Below are positions 14,719-22,748 of a DNA stretch of 46,308 nucleotides, piece by piece. This DNA comes from Nitrospina sp. (GTDB lineage: Bacteria > Nitrospinota > Nitrospinia > Nitrospinales > VA-1). Numbering within the stretch: position 1 is the stretch's first letter; each line of letters opens with the position of its first letter. The stretch spans positions 1-46,308 of the forward strand of contig JABIAY010000026.1 of NCBI GenBank assembly GCA_018653085.1, written 5' to 3'. A program made the position numbers and the translations under genes. Below the pieces are notes generated by a model that was given only the letters and a program-made list of their open reading frames with translations, did not search any database and was not told the origin of the DNA.

Positions 14719-16515
14719 ATGAAAACCGCCCTCCTGTTTCCGCCGCAGTGGTACCCCAGCCAGCCCTATCTGGCCCTGCCTACCTTAAAAGCCCATCTTG
14801 AATCAAAAGGCCATGAGGTGGACCAGTTCGATTTCAATATAGAAAGCTATGAGATTTTCCTGTCCCAGGGGTATCTGGAGTACTGCGTAGAAACCGTGCA
14901 GAAGCGATTGTCCCTGCCTGCCTACACGAACGAAGAGCAGGAAGTCAAAGCCGTGTACCGGGATATTTTATCGGACAGAGCTTTTCTCGACTCCATCCTG
15001 AACGAAGTGGAAGATGCCAAAAATGTTCTGCGGGATGAAGAACGTTTTTTCCAGTTTGAGACTTATAAAAAAGCCTACACCACGTTAAAAATGGCTATGA
15101 AGCTCATTTCCTACGCCCACTATCCCAGTCGGCTGGATCTGGACTCCTTTTTCATGCTGGGCAATCCTGAAGAAAACCTTGCAGGAATTCTCTCAGCAAC
15201 AGCCGATCCGGTCCGAAATCCGTTCATTAAAATGTATGAAGACTACCTGCTGGAAAAAGTAGCCTGGAATGATTACGGAGTGGTAGGCATATCCATTATC
15301 CATATTGGGCAAGTCATTCCCGGCCTGACTCTCGCACGCCTGTTGCGTAAACGGTTTGAGCACCTGCATATCGTGATTGGAGGAAGTGTGTTCAACCGCC
15401 ATGCCGATCTGCTCGATAATAAGCAGGCCTTATTCGAGGAATTTTTTCACAGCGTCATCGTCTCGGAAGGGGAAAAACCTTTGGAGGAGTTGGTCAGCCA
15501 TCTCAAAACGGACAAATCCCTGGCAACCGTTCCCAATCTGATTTATATGGAAGACAACAAGGTTATTCATAATCCCAAAGCCGAAGCTCTTCCCTATGAT
15601 CAATTGGTCTGCCCTACGTTTGACCAGTTACCGCTGGAAAAATATTTGATGCCTTATCCCGTTTTGCCCTATATGTCCAGCCGAGGTTGTTATTGGGGGA
15701 AATGCACGTTCTGCACCCATAGTTTTATTTATGATTCCTACTATCGCAAAGAAAATGAAACCCGTGTGGCCGAAGATTTGGACCACCTCTCGCAAAAATA
15801 TAAAACCAAGTACTTCACATTTTCTGACGAAGCCATCTCCCCAAACGCATTCAATCGCATGTCCAAAGCTATTTTGAAACGAGGTGTCGAAATGCGCTCA
15901 TTGGGAATGCTCAAATTTGAATCGGGAGATAAAGAATCGCCGGAACTGTTTGAAGATGTCTATAAGGCAGGGTTTCTCATGCTATTTTTCGGATTGGAAA
16001 GCGCCAACGACCGCATCCTCTCCATCATCGACAAAGGTTGCGATCAGGACACAGAACGGAGCGTACTGAAAAACAGTTCCGTTGCCGGCATCTGGAACCA
16101 TCTCTACTTGTTTTTCGGGTTCCCCACTGAAGAACGCGAAGAAGCGGAAGACACCATCCGCTTCACCGTAGAAAACGCGGAAACGGGAACCGGCACTATT
16201 CATTCTGTAGGCCAGTCCATCTTCGCGCTGGAAAAGGATTCCGCCATCTACCATAATCCGGGCAAATTCAAAATTGACCGCATCTTTCACGATCCGGACC
16301 GGGATATGGCTATTGTGTTCGATTTTGATATAAAAGCGGGAATGAACCGGGAAGAAGTGATGGATGTCTACGAACATTTCGATACAGTGATAGAAGAAAC
16401 CTTCCCCTCCCGCAAAATCTGGAACTATCTCTCGCGCGAACACTTCCTGCTCTACCTCGACCACTTCGGCAAAGAAGAAATCCTTAAAATGTCTCGCACC
16501 ACCGCCACCCGTTAA
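14719..16515 (+). CDS. B12-binding-type radical SAM protein
   Basis: The 598-residue protein has the layout of cobalamin-dependent radical SAM enzymes. The N-terminal part begins MKTALLFPPQWYPSQPYLAL and contains a Rossmann-like stretch (YGVVGISIIHIGQVIPGLTL, HIVIGGSVFNR), but I do not see the DxHxxG motif, so base-off cobalamin binding is uncertain. The radical SAM core has Cys324, Cys329 and Cys332 (SSRGCYWGKCTFC, CX4CX2C), then FSDEAISPN, GLESANDRIL and FFGFPTEER, typical of the Elp3/MiaB-like barrel. Reaction unknown. It opens the plus-strand half of the cluster. Confidence 0.86.
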   Translation: MKTALLFPPQWYPSQPYLALPTLKAHLESKGHEVDQFDFNIESYEIFLSQGYLEYCVETVQKRLSLPAYTNEEQEVKAVYRDILSDRAFLDSILNEVEDAKNVLRDEERFFQFETYKKAYTTLKMAMKLISYAHYPSRLDLDSFFMLGNPEENLAGILSATADPVRNPFIKMYEDYLLEKVAWNDYGVVGISIIHIGQVIPGLTLARLLRKRFEHLHIVIGGSVFNRHADLLDNKQALFEEFFHSVIVSEGEKPLEELVSHLKTDKSLATVPNLIYMEDNKVIHNPKAEALPYDQLVCPTFDQLPLEKYLMPYPVLPYMSSRGCYWGKCTFCTHSFIYDSYYRKENETRVAEDLDHLSQKYKTKYFTFSDEAISPNAFNRMSKAILKRGVEMRSLGMLKFESGDKESPELFEDVYKAGFLMLFFGLESANDRILSIIDKGCDQDTERSVLKNSSVAGIWNHLYLFFGFPTEEREEAEDTIRFTVENAETGTGTIHSVGQSIFALEKDSAIYHNPGKFKIDRIFHDPDRDMAIVFDFDIKAGMNREEVMDVYEHFDTVIEETFPSRKIWNYLSREHFLLYLDHFGKEEILKMSRTTATR

Positions 16516-16539
16516 CTGATCAGCTCAATGCTGGACCCA

Positions 16540-16664
16540 GAGGGCAAGAGCTTTTTGGGCCGAGTTGATCTGTGGCTAAAAAGTTTATTAAGCCGAGATA
16601 ACTCTTGGTCCGTCAGGCAAAGTTATTGCTCATTGAGTCCAGCGTCACGCTGGCGCCTAGTGGG
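16540..16664. repeat. Intergenic repeat copy 4 (degenerate)
   Basis: It contains two versions of the family core (GGGCAAGAGC...GGGCCGAGTTGATC and TTAAGCCGAGATAACTCTTGG) and the right end GCGCCTAGTGGG. Inside the end a second hairpin (CCAGCGT/ACGCTGG) replaces the simple GTGG arm. It lies between the radical SAM gene and the TPR gene on the plus strand. Confidence 0.55.
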
Positions 16665-16753
16665 TTGACAGGTGGGGGGCAATCGCCTAGAATTTGAGCA
16701 CCGTATAAGAAAGACAAACCGAACCGAAAACCTTTTGAGAGGGTAATCCTGAT

Positions 16754-17872
16754 ATGGGCCAGGCAGATAAACCGACAGACTGGATCACGATGAAAATCGA
16801 GCCGGAGATTTTTGAGGAGCTGGGTGTTCGCGATCCTGAGGAAACCAAGCGTGAGATGGCAATTACTAAAAAGACTCGCCAGATACGCAAGGAATTGAAA
16901 GCCAATCCCGAGAATCAGGAACTTCTGATAGAGCTGGCCACCCTGATGATTGATGGTTGCGCTTATGAAGAAGCCATTAAACAACTCAAGTTACTTCGCA
17001 ACAAAGATCCCAAAAATGGCCGGGTCTACAAACTGCTTGGCACCGCATACGTGCTGTCCAATCAGGAAGAAGAAGCCCTGATTGAAATGAACCGGGCCCG
17101 CGAACTGGCTCCCGATGATGCGGAAATCCACTTTAATCTTGGCGGACTCTATTTGCTTCGCGACATGTTCACAAACGCGAGGGATTCCTTTGAAAAAGTT
17201 ATTGAACTGGACCCTACGGACACGATGGCCTATGCCAACCTTGCCGCGGCTTATGACATGCTCAAACAGTATGACAAGGAAATCATCGCACTCAAAAAAG
17301 TGTTGATGTTCACTCCGGAAGACAAGGAGCTTCGATCAGCACTGTCCAATGCTTACTTTAACGCCGAGCGCTATGAGGAAGCCATTGATGCCGCCCAGGT
17401 CGTGGTGGAAAATGATGACAAGGACCCGCAGGCTTTTTGCAACCTTGGCAGTTGCTATTCGGTTCTCAGCATGGTGGACGATGCCATCAGCGCGTTCAAA
17501 AGAGCCAGCGAACTGGCGCCGGACTATTCGTTACCTCACACCAACCTGGGAACACTTTATGCCAATATGGGACGACCTGAAACCGCTCTCAAGGAATTTA
17601 AACTGGCAGTGGACCTGAACCCGCAGGACGGAACGGCCTGGCTGAGTCTGTATAATTGCTATAAAGAAGTCGGGTTGATGGATAATGCGCAGAACGCTTA
17701 CAAGAAATATGAAGCCTTGATGCAAGGAGAGTCCGCACCTGTCAGCGGAGCAACAGAAGGAGAGAACCCGTCAAATATTCCAGGAGGAGTTTCCCAAACC
17801 GGCGGATACGCTGGCGGTGGAAATATGGAAGGAAACGCGCCCGGCATGGAAACTTTGGCAGACGAGGAATAA
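16754..17872 (+). CDS. TPR repeat protein with Gly-rich tail
   Basis: The 372-residue protein has about eight TPR units between 50 and 325, for example GRVYKLLGTAYVLSNQEEEA, AEIHFNLGGLYLLRDMFTNA, TMAYANLAAAYDMLKQYDKE, PQAFCNLGSCYSVLSMVDDA and SLPHTNLGTLYANMGRPETA. The last 45 residues are low-complexity (GGYAGGGNMEGNAPG) and probably disordered. There is no signal peptide, so it is a cytoplasmic scaffold. It lies between the B12-type radical SAM gene and the methyltransferase gene and may hold modifying enzymes and clients together. A GC hairpin begins one base after its stop. Confidence 0.88.
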   Translation: MGQADKPTDWITMKIEPEIFEELGVRDPEETKREMAITKKTRQIRKELKANPENQELLIELATLMIDGCAYEEAIKQLKLLRNKDPKNGRVYKLLGTAYVLSNQEEEALIEMNRARELAPDDAEIHFNLGGLYLLRDMFTNARDSFEKVIELDPTDTMAYANLAAAYDMLKQYDKEIIALKKVLMFTPEDKELRSALSNAYFNAERYEEAIDAAQVVVENDDKDPQAFCNLGSCYSVLSMVDDAISAFKRASELAPDYSLPHTNLGTLYANMGRPETALKEFKLAVDLNPQDGTAWLSLYNCYKEVGLMDNAQNAYKKYEALMQGESAPVSGATEGENPSNIPGGVSQTGGYAGGGNMEGNAPGMETLADEE

Positions 17873-18005
17873 TCGGCGTAGCCGCCGGTGGCTGTGATAT
17901 CCTCTTCGACAGCTTTCATGCCCCGAAGGGGTAAATAAACACGTGATATTCCACCTTATTTAAAATAACACTTTTAAAGAATGCCCCGTCCTCTAGCGGC
18001 GGGGC
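17873..18005. repeat. Intergenic repeat copy 5 (divergent)
   Basis: One base after the TPR gene stop a CGGC/GCCG hairpin with loop GTAGCC is followed by GTGGCTG, resembling the ends of copies 1 and 7. The middle carries GCCCCGAAGGGGTAAATA and CACGTGATATTCCACC, the inverse of the module in copies 2 and 3. The right end is another hairpin, GCCCCG (17983) with CGGGGC (18000-18005). Confidence 0.45.
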
Positions 18006-18020
18006 TATTCATTTTTAACC

Positions 18021-19394
18021 ATGACCCATCCTCCCCAAAACCTGATTGCGCTTGGGGATTTCAAGCCTTCCGATTTTTGGCAGACCCATATCAATTCCAT
18101 TTTCTATGGAATCAAGGGACCGCAAATCCACAACCATTTTCAAACCTATGTGAGTCTGGACCATCGCCTGGCCCATGCGCTCGCCAATGATTTTTATGCC
18201 AAGGCCCGTGGGCATCATCCTGAAAATGATATCTGGTATTTGCAGGAGTGGGGCGTGGGTAATGGCAACCTGGCCGCGTGTTTTCTCAGCCGTCTACGCG
18301 AAATAGATAGCGAGAACGAAGTTTATCCATTTGTCCACTACATCCTCTGTGATGAATCCGAAGAAATTCTGAAAGGTGTGCGGAGCAATGCCCGTCTGCA
18401 GGAGCACTCAGGGAAATTTTCCACAGTTCGCATTCACGCCGAACAGTTGGACTGCTTTCGACCTCACTCCGTAGCAAAAATTATCTCCAATGAAATCTGG
18501 GACGACCTGTCAACCAAAGTTCTACTGAAGCATCAGGGTCTCTATTATGAGGAATACCTGTGCCCTTTTCTGGAAACACTGCCTACAGAGGATTTTCTCG
18601 AACAATTTAAAAATAGAGACCTGGCAGAACTCGCCCAACTTCCCAATTTTCTCGACACCATTCACTGGGAACGAGATTTTCAACGAGTAGATCTGGATGA
18701 CTGGCCCTTTGCGGAAACCCTGAAGGCCCACGCTGAAAATTTTAAAGATGAAATTCCCATGCCTGTCAATACCGGTGCTTTTTCTGCCATTGCAAAAGCC
18801 AAAGAACTGCTCGCGCCAATGAATTTTGGCTATACCAGTTTTGACTACGGCATGAAAACGATCCAGGACCTTAACCAGGAAGGCAGACCCTATTTCAACT
18901 TATACGGCGGACAGTACACATTCATGGTGAACTTTCCGCTACTTGAAGATATTGGCAGATCTATCGGATTTACCAAAATCACCCGGGAATACCAGAATCA
19001 GTTTGTAGGAGAGGATCTCGGGTCCGCAGTCATCAGCCTCGTGGACCTGATGCAAAACCATCCACAGGTTGCCAGCATGGCACCCTGGGACAGAGATATC
19101 CTGATGCTCGGCACACTCCATGCTCTCAATACCGTTTATCGAAGCCCCTACTCCGGAAAACTAAACTACCCGGCCATGGAAGGGACACCTAAAAAACAGA
19201 GAAAGCAAATCGCCAAGCTGGCTGAAAACCTCAGTGGTCGGGGTGTTCCCGATACTGTAGCCTATGTCACACGAGAGGAAGTTCTAGCCGCCTTGAAACC
19301 CTTAAGAAAACTGGGTTACCGGGAAAAAGATATCCAGTCCGCTTTTCAATCCCCACCCCCTCCGGTTTCATTCGTACATATTCAGTTCAGCTGA
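18021..19394 (+). CDS. SAM-dependent methyltransferase, MidA (DUF185)-like
   Basis: This 457-residue soluble protein has an SAM-binding motif I at about 75-85 (LQEWGVGNGNLAACFLSRL) and a later IISNEIWDDLSTKV that matches the SNELxDxLP motif of the MidA/NDUFAF7 family. Members methylate an arginine during respiratory complex I assembly in mitochondria; bacterial roles are mostly unknown. The N-terminal FYGIKGPQIHNHFQTYVSLD resembles the family's FGxxGDFxTSPEVS region only loosely, so assignment is moderate. It sits between the TPR gene and the second SPASM radical SAM gene, so a role in protein modification is plausible but inferred. Confidence 0.6.
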   Translation: MTHPPQNLIALGDFKPSDFWQTHINSIFYGIKGPQIHNHFQTYVSLDHRLAHALANDFYAKARGHHPENDIWYLQEWGVGNGNLAACFLSRLREIDSENEVYPFVHYILCDESEEILKGVRSNARLQEHSGKFSTVRIHAEQLDCFRPHSVAKIISNEIWDDLSTKVLLKHQGLYYEEYLCPFLETLPTEDFLEQFKNRDLAELAQLPNFLDTIHWERDFQRVDLDDWPFAETLKAHAENFKDEIPMPVNTGAFSAIAKAKELLAPMNFGYTSFDYGMKTIQDLNQEGRPYFNLYGGQYTFMVNFPLLEDIGRSIGFTKITREYQNQFVGEDLGSAVISLVDLMQNHPQVASMAPWDRDILMLGTLHALNTVYRSPYSGKLNYPAMEGTPKKQRKQIAKLAENLSGRGVPDTVAYVTREEVLAALKPLRKLGYREKDIQSAFQSPPPPVSFVHIQFS

Positions 19395-19600
19395 CAGCGG
19401 GGTACCCCCGCAGGTAAAGTTGACATTTTTATCTTGCGCGCCGAAACTACAATTTGTTTGTGGGGATTTTGCCATCTGCCCCCACGGCGAGTGGCTGCTA
19501 GCATATTCACGACAGGTTCTAAATCCCCCCAACCCCCTTCGTAGAAGGGGGAGCTTTAATGGACCCCTCTTTTACAAAGAGGGGCTGGGGTGATTTGCTT
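19395..19600. repeat. C-rich hairpin-forming intergenic sequence
   Basis: Three bases after the methyltransferase stop comes GCGGGGTACCCCCGC, a small hairpin. Further on, 19522-19590 holds the common CCCCCC-AACCCCC type of repeat with two hairpins: CCCCCTTC/GAAGGGGG and CCCCTCTTT/AAAGAGGGG. Related C-rich sequence occurs at 37729-37796 beside copy 7. The radical SAM start at 19625 lies beyond it, with its own ribosome site. Confidence 0.5.
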
Positions 19601-19624
19601 TTTATTTCAGGAGATTTTTTCTCA

Positions 19625-20644
19625 ATGCTCAGCATTTTTGTTGAAACCAGTTGCAATCGTTACAACCGTGACGAATGCGAGTCCTGCCATGTTTATGAAC
19701 CGTTGATGGAGCACCCCGTCTCCGAATGGCACTTGACGGTAAAACAGGCCAGGAACATGGCCGAAAAAATCAAACGTGTAGACGTACTCAATGTCCTGGC
19801 CCAGCAGGAGATCAACCTGACCGGTGGCGAAGCATCGCAGAATCCGGATATTGTGGAAATATGCAAGGTGTTCCAAACTGTCACGCCGCATGTGTGCCTG
19901 CACACCAATCTGGACATGCTTTCAGAAGACTCCAAACGCTGGCTAAGACTGCAGGATGTCATGAAACTGGGAGGGCGGGTCGACATCACCCTTTACCCCA
20001 CTGCCTGGGAGACATCGCAAAAACATTTTCTCAAAGAACTGTTAAGAAGACAGGACAAGTTGATCATCAATGTCGTTTATGAAAACCTCGACCACTTAAA
20101 ATCTCAGATCCATCTTCTGCTTAATTTTTTTAAAGGTCGGGGCGCGTCCTACGAGCATGTCACCGAACTACTCGAAACCTATTCAACAAAAGTGGAATCC
20201 CTTTTGCGCGAACACCCGCACTGCGATGAAAAACTTTTCACGGTTGCGATGGGAGATACCGAAGCCTTTGCCAGCAAACCGGAGTTCACGCTTGGATTGA
20301 GCCTGTTGCCTGCCTTTGGCATAGATAAAAATGGTCACCGGGCCATGACTTCCCTGCCTTTTCCCCGTGACAATTATTTGATTGGCTGTCCCGCCGCACG
20401 CGGTTCCATAGACATCATGACGATTCAGCAAAACGGAGAGATGACACCCTGTTGCGATGTGGGGAATTTAAAATGCCAACCCAGGTTCGGCAATGTTTTT
20501 AACGACAGTCCGGAACAGATCATGGAAAAAATGGAAGGGTCCATGAAAGTGCTGGCAGAAGGAATCAGAAAAAACCATGAAAACCTGAAAACCGGCAACG
20601 CCGGGAAGCTGGTGGAAGAAGGCATCCCCCCCTATTGCCAATAG
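19625..20644 (+). CDS. SPASM-type radical SAM protein with CX7CX2C cluster motif (copy B)
   Basis: Same length (339 residues) and same architecture as copy A: Cys10, Cys18, Cys21 (CNRYNRDECESCHV), INLTGGEASQNP, an NxDM/LTLYPTAWE-like barrel, then Cys-X15-Gly-X4-Cys (IGCPAARGS...QNGEMTPCCD), GNLKC, RFGNV and GIPPYC. Conserved spacing in both copies argues against sequencing error in the CX7CX2C motif. The ATG at 19625 has CAGGAG upstream; an earlier in-frame ATG lies in repeat DNA. Copy B closes the plus-strand half of the cluster, copy A belongs to the minus-strand half, so each half has its own enzyme, perhaps with different clients. Confidence 0.85.
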   Translation: MLSIFVETSCNRYNRDECESCHVYEPLMEHPVSEWHLTVKQARNMAEKIKRVDVLNVLAQQEINLTGGEASQNPDIVEICKVFQTVTPHVCLHTNLDMLSEDSKRWLRLQDVMKLGGRVDITLYPTAWETSQKHFLKELLRRQDKLIINVVYENLDHLKSQIHLLLNFFKGRGASYEHVTELLETYSTKVESLLREHPHCDEKLFTVAMGDTEAFASKPEFTLGLSLLPAFGIDKNGHRAMTSLPFPRDNYLIGCPAARGSIDIMTIQQNGEMTPCCDVGNLKCQPRFGNVFNDSPEQIMEKMEGSMKVLAEGIRKNHENLKTGNAGKLVEEGIPPYCQ

Positions 20645-20694
20645 CGGCAGAGCCCTATTTAACGCAGAACTTTCACTTTGAGAGAAAGGAAATT

Positions 20695-22611
20695 TTATAA
20701 CTTCTCTTTAGATAGAAGGTACGATTGAGGTTCATCGACAAAAACACTCTCATCTTGAGACCAAAGGATTTCACCCAACCTGTATCGCCCTGAATTAAGT
20801 TGGCTCAGGGAAAAAACCATTTCCCATTTTTGCTCTGTGCTTTCAATATCAAGTAACCCCAGATACGGATTAAGCAATGCCATCGGGTACTCAACTCGTT
20901 TTTCCAGGCTATCCGAAAAAATGAAACGGGTCTTCCCTAAGGTTTTTGCGAATATGTGCAAAATGAACGCAGGGCTCGATTTTATTTCCACCTGCCTGAA
21001 AATCGGTGATTGCAAAAGCACTTCCTTGCCTTTTGCAGTGTTCACCTGCAATGAATAACTGCCGAACAACTTGGGGTTCTTAACCTGTTTAGCCTGGTAA
21101 GTAGAACCCGAAGCTCCATTAAATACCGATTCCAGGTCCCGTCTCCCCTCTTCAGGAATCCACCTTGAAAGGGCCCCGGTAAATTCATAAAGGTGCAAAT
21201 CCCCAAACTCCTTAACCTTTAATAAATAGGATGGAGGGATCTTAACCGTTTTCCCATCAAAAACAGTAATTAACGGAAATTTATCAGGCGGGACCCTAGC
21301 GTGTGAAATAAATAATATTTTCTTGATTTCCTTTCCCGCCAAAAATAATTTCATCCTGTATTTTATTTGATCCGACAAATAATAAACCAGGGCATTGCCT
21401 TCGGGGTCATACACCATAAAGACCAGTAGACTATCGAAAGAGACTTCACTATTAATATAATCCTTAACCAGTCTGGCCTCCTTCAGGGTTCCATTGGGAA
21501 TTTTTGTACGCCCAGGGTAATAAAGAGCCGCCCATTGATAGAACTGGATCGCAACCATCAAAACAGCAACTCCTATCAGGGAGCTGGCAAGCAACGGTTT
21601 TTGAACATGCAATCGGTTAAACAAAAACTCCAACCCCACTCCTGCAACCAGCAATAAAAACGGGAGCAGGTAAATATAAACTCTCGGGAAACCCACTATT
21701 CCAGAAACGATAGTTAGCGCAAGAGGAACCGCCAGCAAAGCAAGTACGAACAAAAAATTTTCGTTTTCTTTTAGCCCGACCAAACCCAGGACAAATAACA
21801 GGAAAAGCCATGTTCCCCACGGATCAAAAAGAAACTCCCCGATTTTCAAAAATCCTTTAAAGCTCAGAGTCGACTGCGAATAATTAACGATGCCATTATT
21901 CAATCCCTCCCTTATAGAAAAAAAGTAAAGGGCGATCAGGGCAAACATCAAGAAAAAAGAAATTAAAAATGGGGTCGCTTTTTTTAGATAATAAATTCCA
22001 TCGCCATTACCTGACAGGAAAATCTTTAATAAGCCAGAAACAAAAACAGCTAAAATAAAAAACGCATTGCTCGGCAGGGTTAAAGCCAGCGCAACTCCGC
22101 ATAGCACCAAAAAAATTCCCGCCACAAAACTATTTTTCAAGTTAATGCTTTTTTGAGTTAGAGCACAAACAAGTCCCGCCATTGCCAAACAAAGAAAAAC
22201 AGTTAAAGCATAACCTCTTCCTGATTGAGAGTAATGTATGTGCGGGGCCGACCCAGCCAGCAACAAAGCGGCCGCAAGTGCCGCAAAACGGGATTCGCAC
22301 AACATCAATCCCACTTTATAGGTTAATGGCACAGCCAGTATACCGGCCAATAAAGAAGGCCATCTAAAAACCAACTCACTATCACCCCATAAATACAAAC
22401 CAAAATTAGACATTAGGCTGAACAAGGTATGTTGATTGGTGTCAGGATAGTTGAATAAAATCTCCTCCCAGGATAGCGGCCCATATCGAGTGAGAGTAAT
22501 CGCCTCATCTCCTATTAACGGGCTCGCAGAAGAGGGGTATCGAAAAATGATAGCTAACAATGCCAGAAAAACAAATAAGGCACGATCATTTTTAAATATT
22601 TTTTTAACCAT
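20695..22611 (-). CDS. Membrane glycosyltransferase, GT39/ArnT-like (PMT_2)
   Basis: The ATG at 22611 (MVKKIFKNDRALFVF...) begins a multi-pass protein of 638 residues. The first periplasmic loop carries the acidic catalytic motif (SPLIGDEAITLTRYGPLSW), then about ten membrane segments (for example YLLPFLLLVAGVGLEFLF) and a soluble C-terminal domain of about 250 residues. Such enzymes move a sugar from a polyprenyl phosphate to a lipid or protein on the outer face of the inner membrane. Its neighbour at 22749 is of related type on the same strand. Sugar and acceptor are unknown. Confidence 0.82.
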   Translation of the reverse strand: MVKKIFKNDRALFVFLALLAIIFRYPSSASPLIGDEAITLTRYGPLSWEEILFNYPDTNQHTLFSLMSNFGLYLWGDSELVFRWPSLLAGILAVPLTYKVGLMLCESRFAALAAALLLAGSAPHIHYSQSGRGYALTVFLCLAMAGLVCALTQKSINLKNSFVAGIFLVLCGVALALTLPSNAFFILAVFVSGLLKIFLSGNGDGIYYLKKATPFLISFFLMFALIALYFFSIREGLNNGIVNYSQSTLSFKGFLKIGEFLFDPWGTWLFLLFVLGLVGLKENENFLFVLALLAVPLALTIVSGIVGFPRVYIYLLPFLLLVAGVGLEFLFNRLHVQKPLLASSLIGVAVLMVAIQFYQWAALYYPGRTKIPNGTLKEARLVKDYINSEVSFDSLLVFMVYDPEGNALVYYLSDQIKYRMKLFLAGKEIKKILFISHARVPPDKFPLITVFDGKTVKIPPSYLLKVKEFGDLHLYEFTGALSRWIPEEGRRDLESVFNGASGSTYQAKQVKNPKLFGSYSLQVNTAKGKEVLLQSPIFRQVEIKSSPAFILHIFAKTLGKTRFIFSDSLEKRVEYPMALLNPYLGLLDIESTEQKWEMVFSLSQLNSGRYRLGEILWSQDESVFVDEPQSYLLSKEKL

Positions 22612-22748
22612 AAGGTTTCGACAGGAAGACTCGGTCAATCAATTTAAACTATATTAGTTATTACCAAAGGAAGGGGGTTATAGGGAAGCACAAAAATCCG
22701 CCAGCTTTTTTAGATTCCCATCCGTTACAGGGATTCTTAATTTTACTG

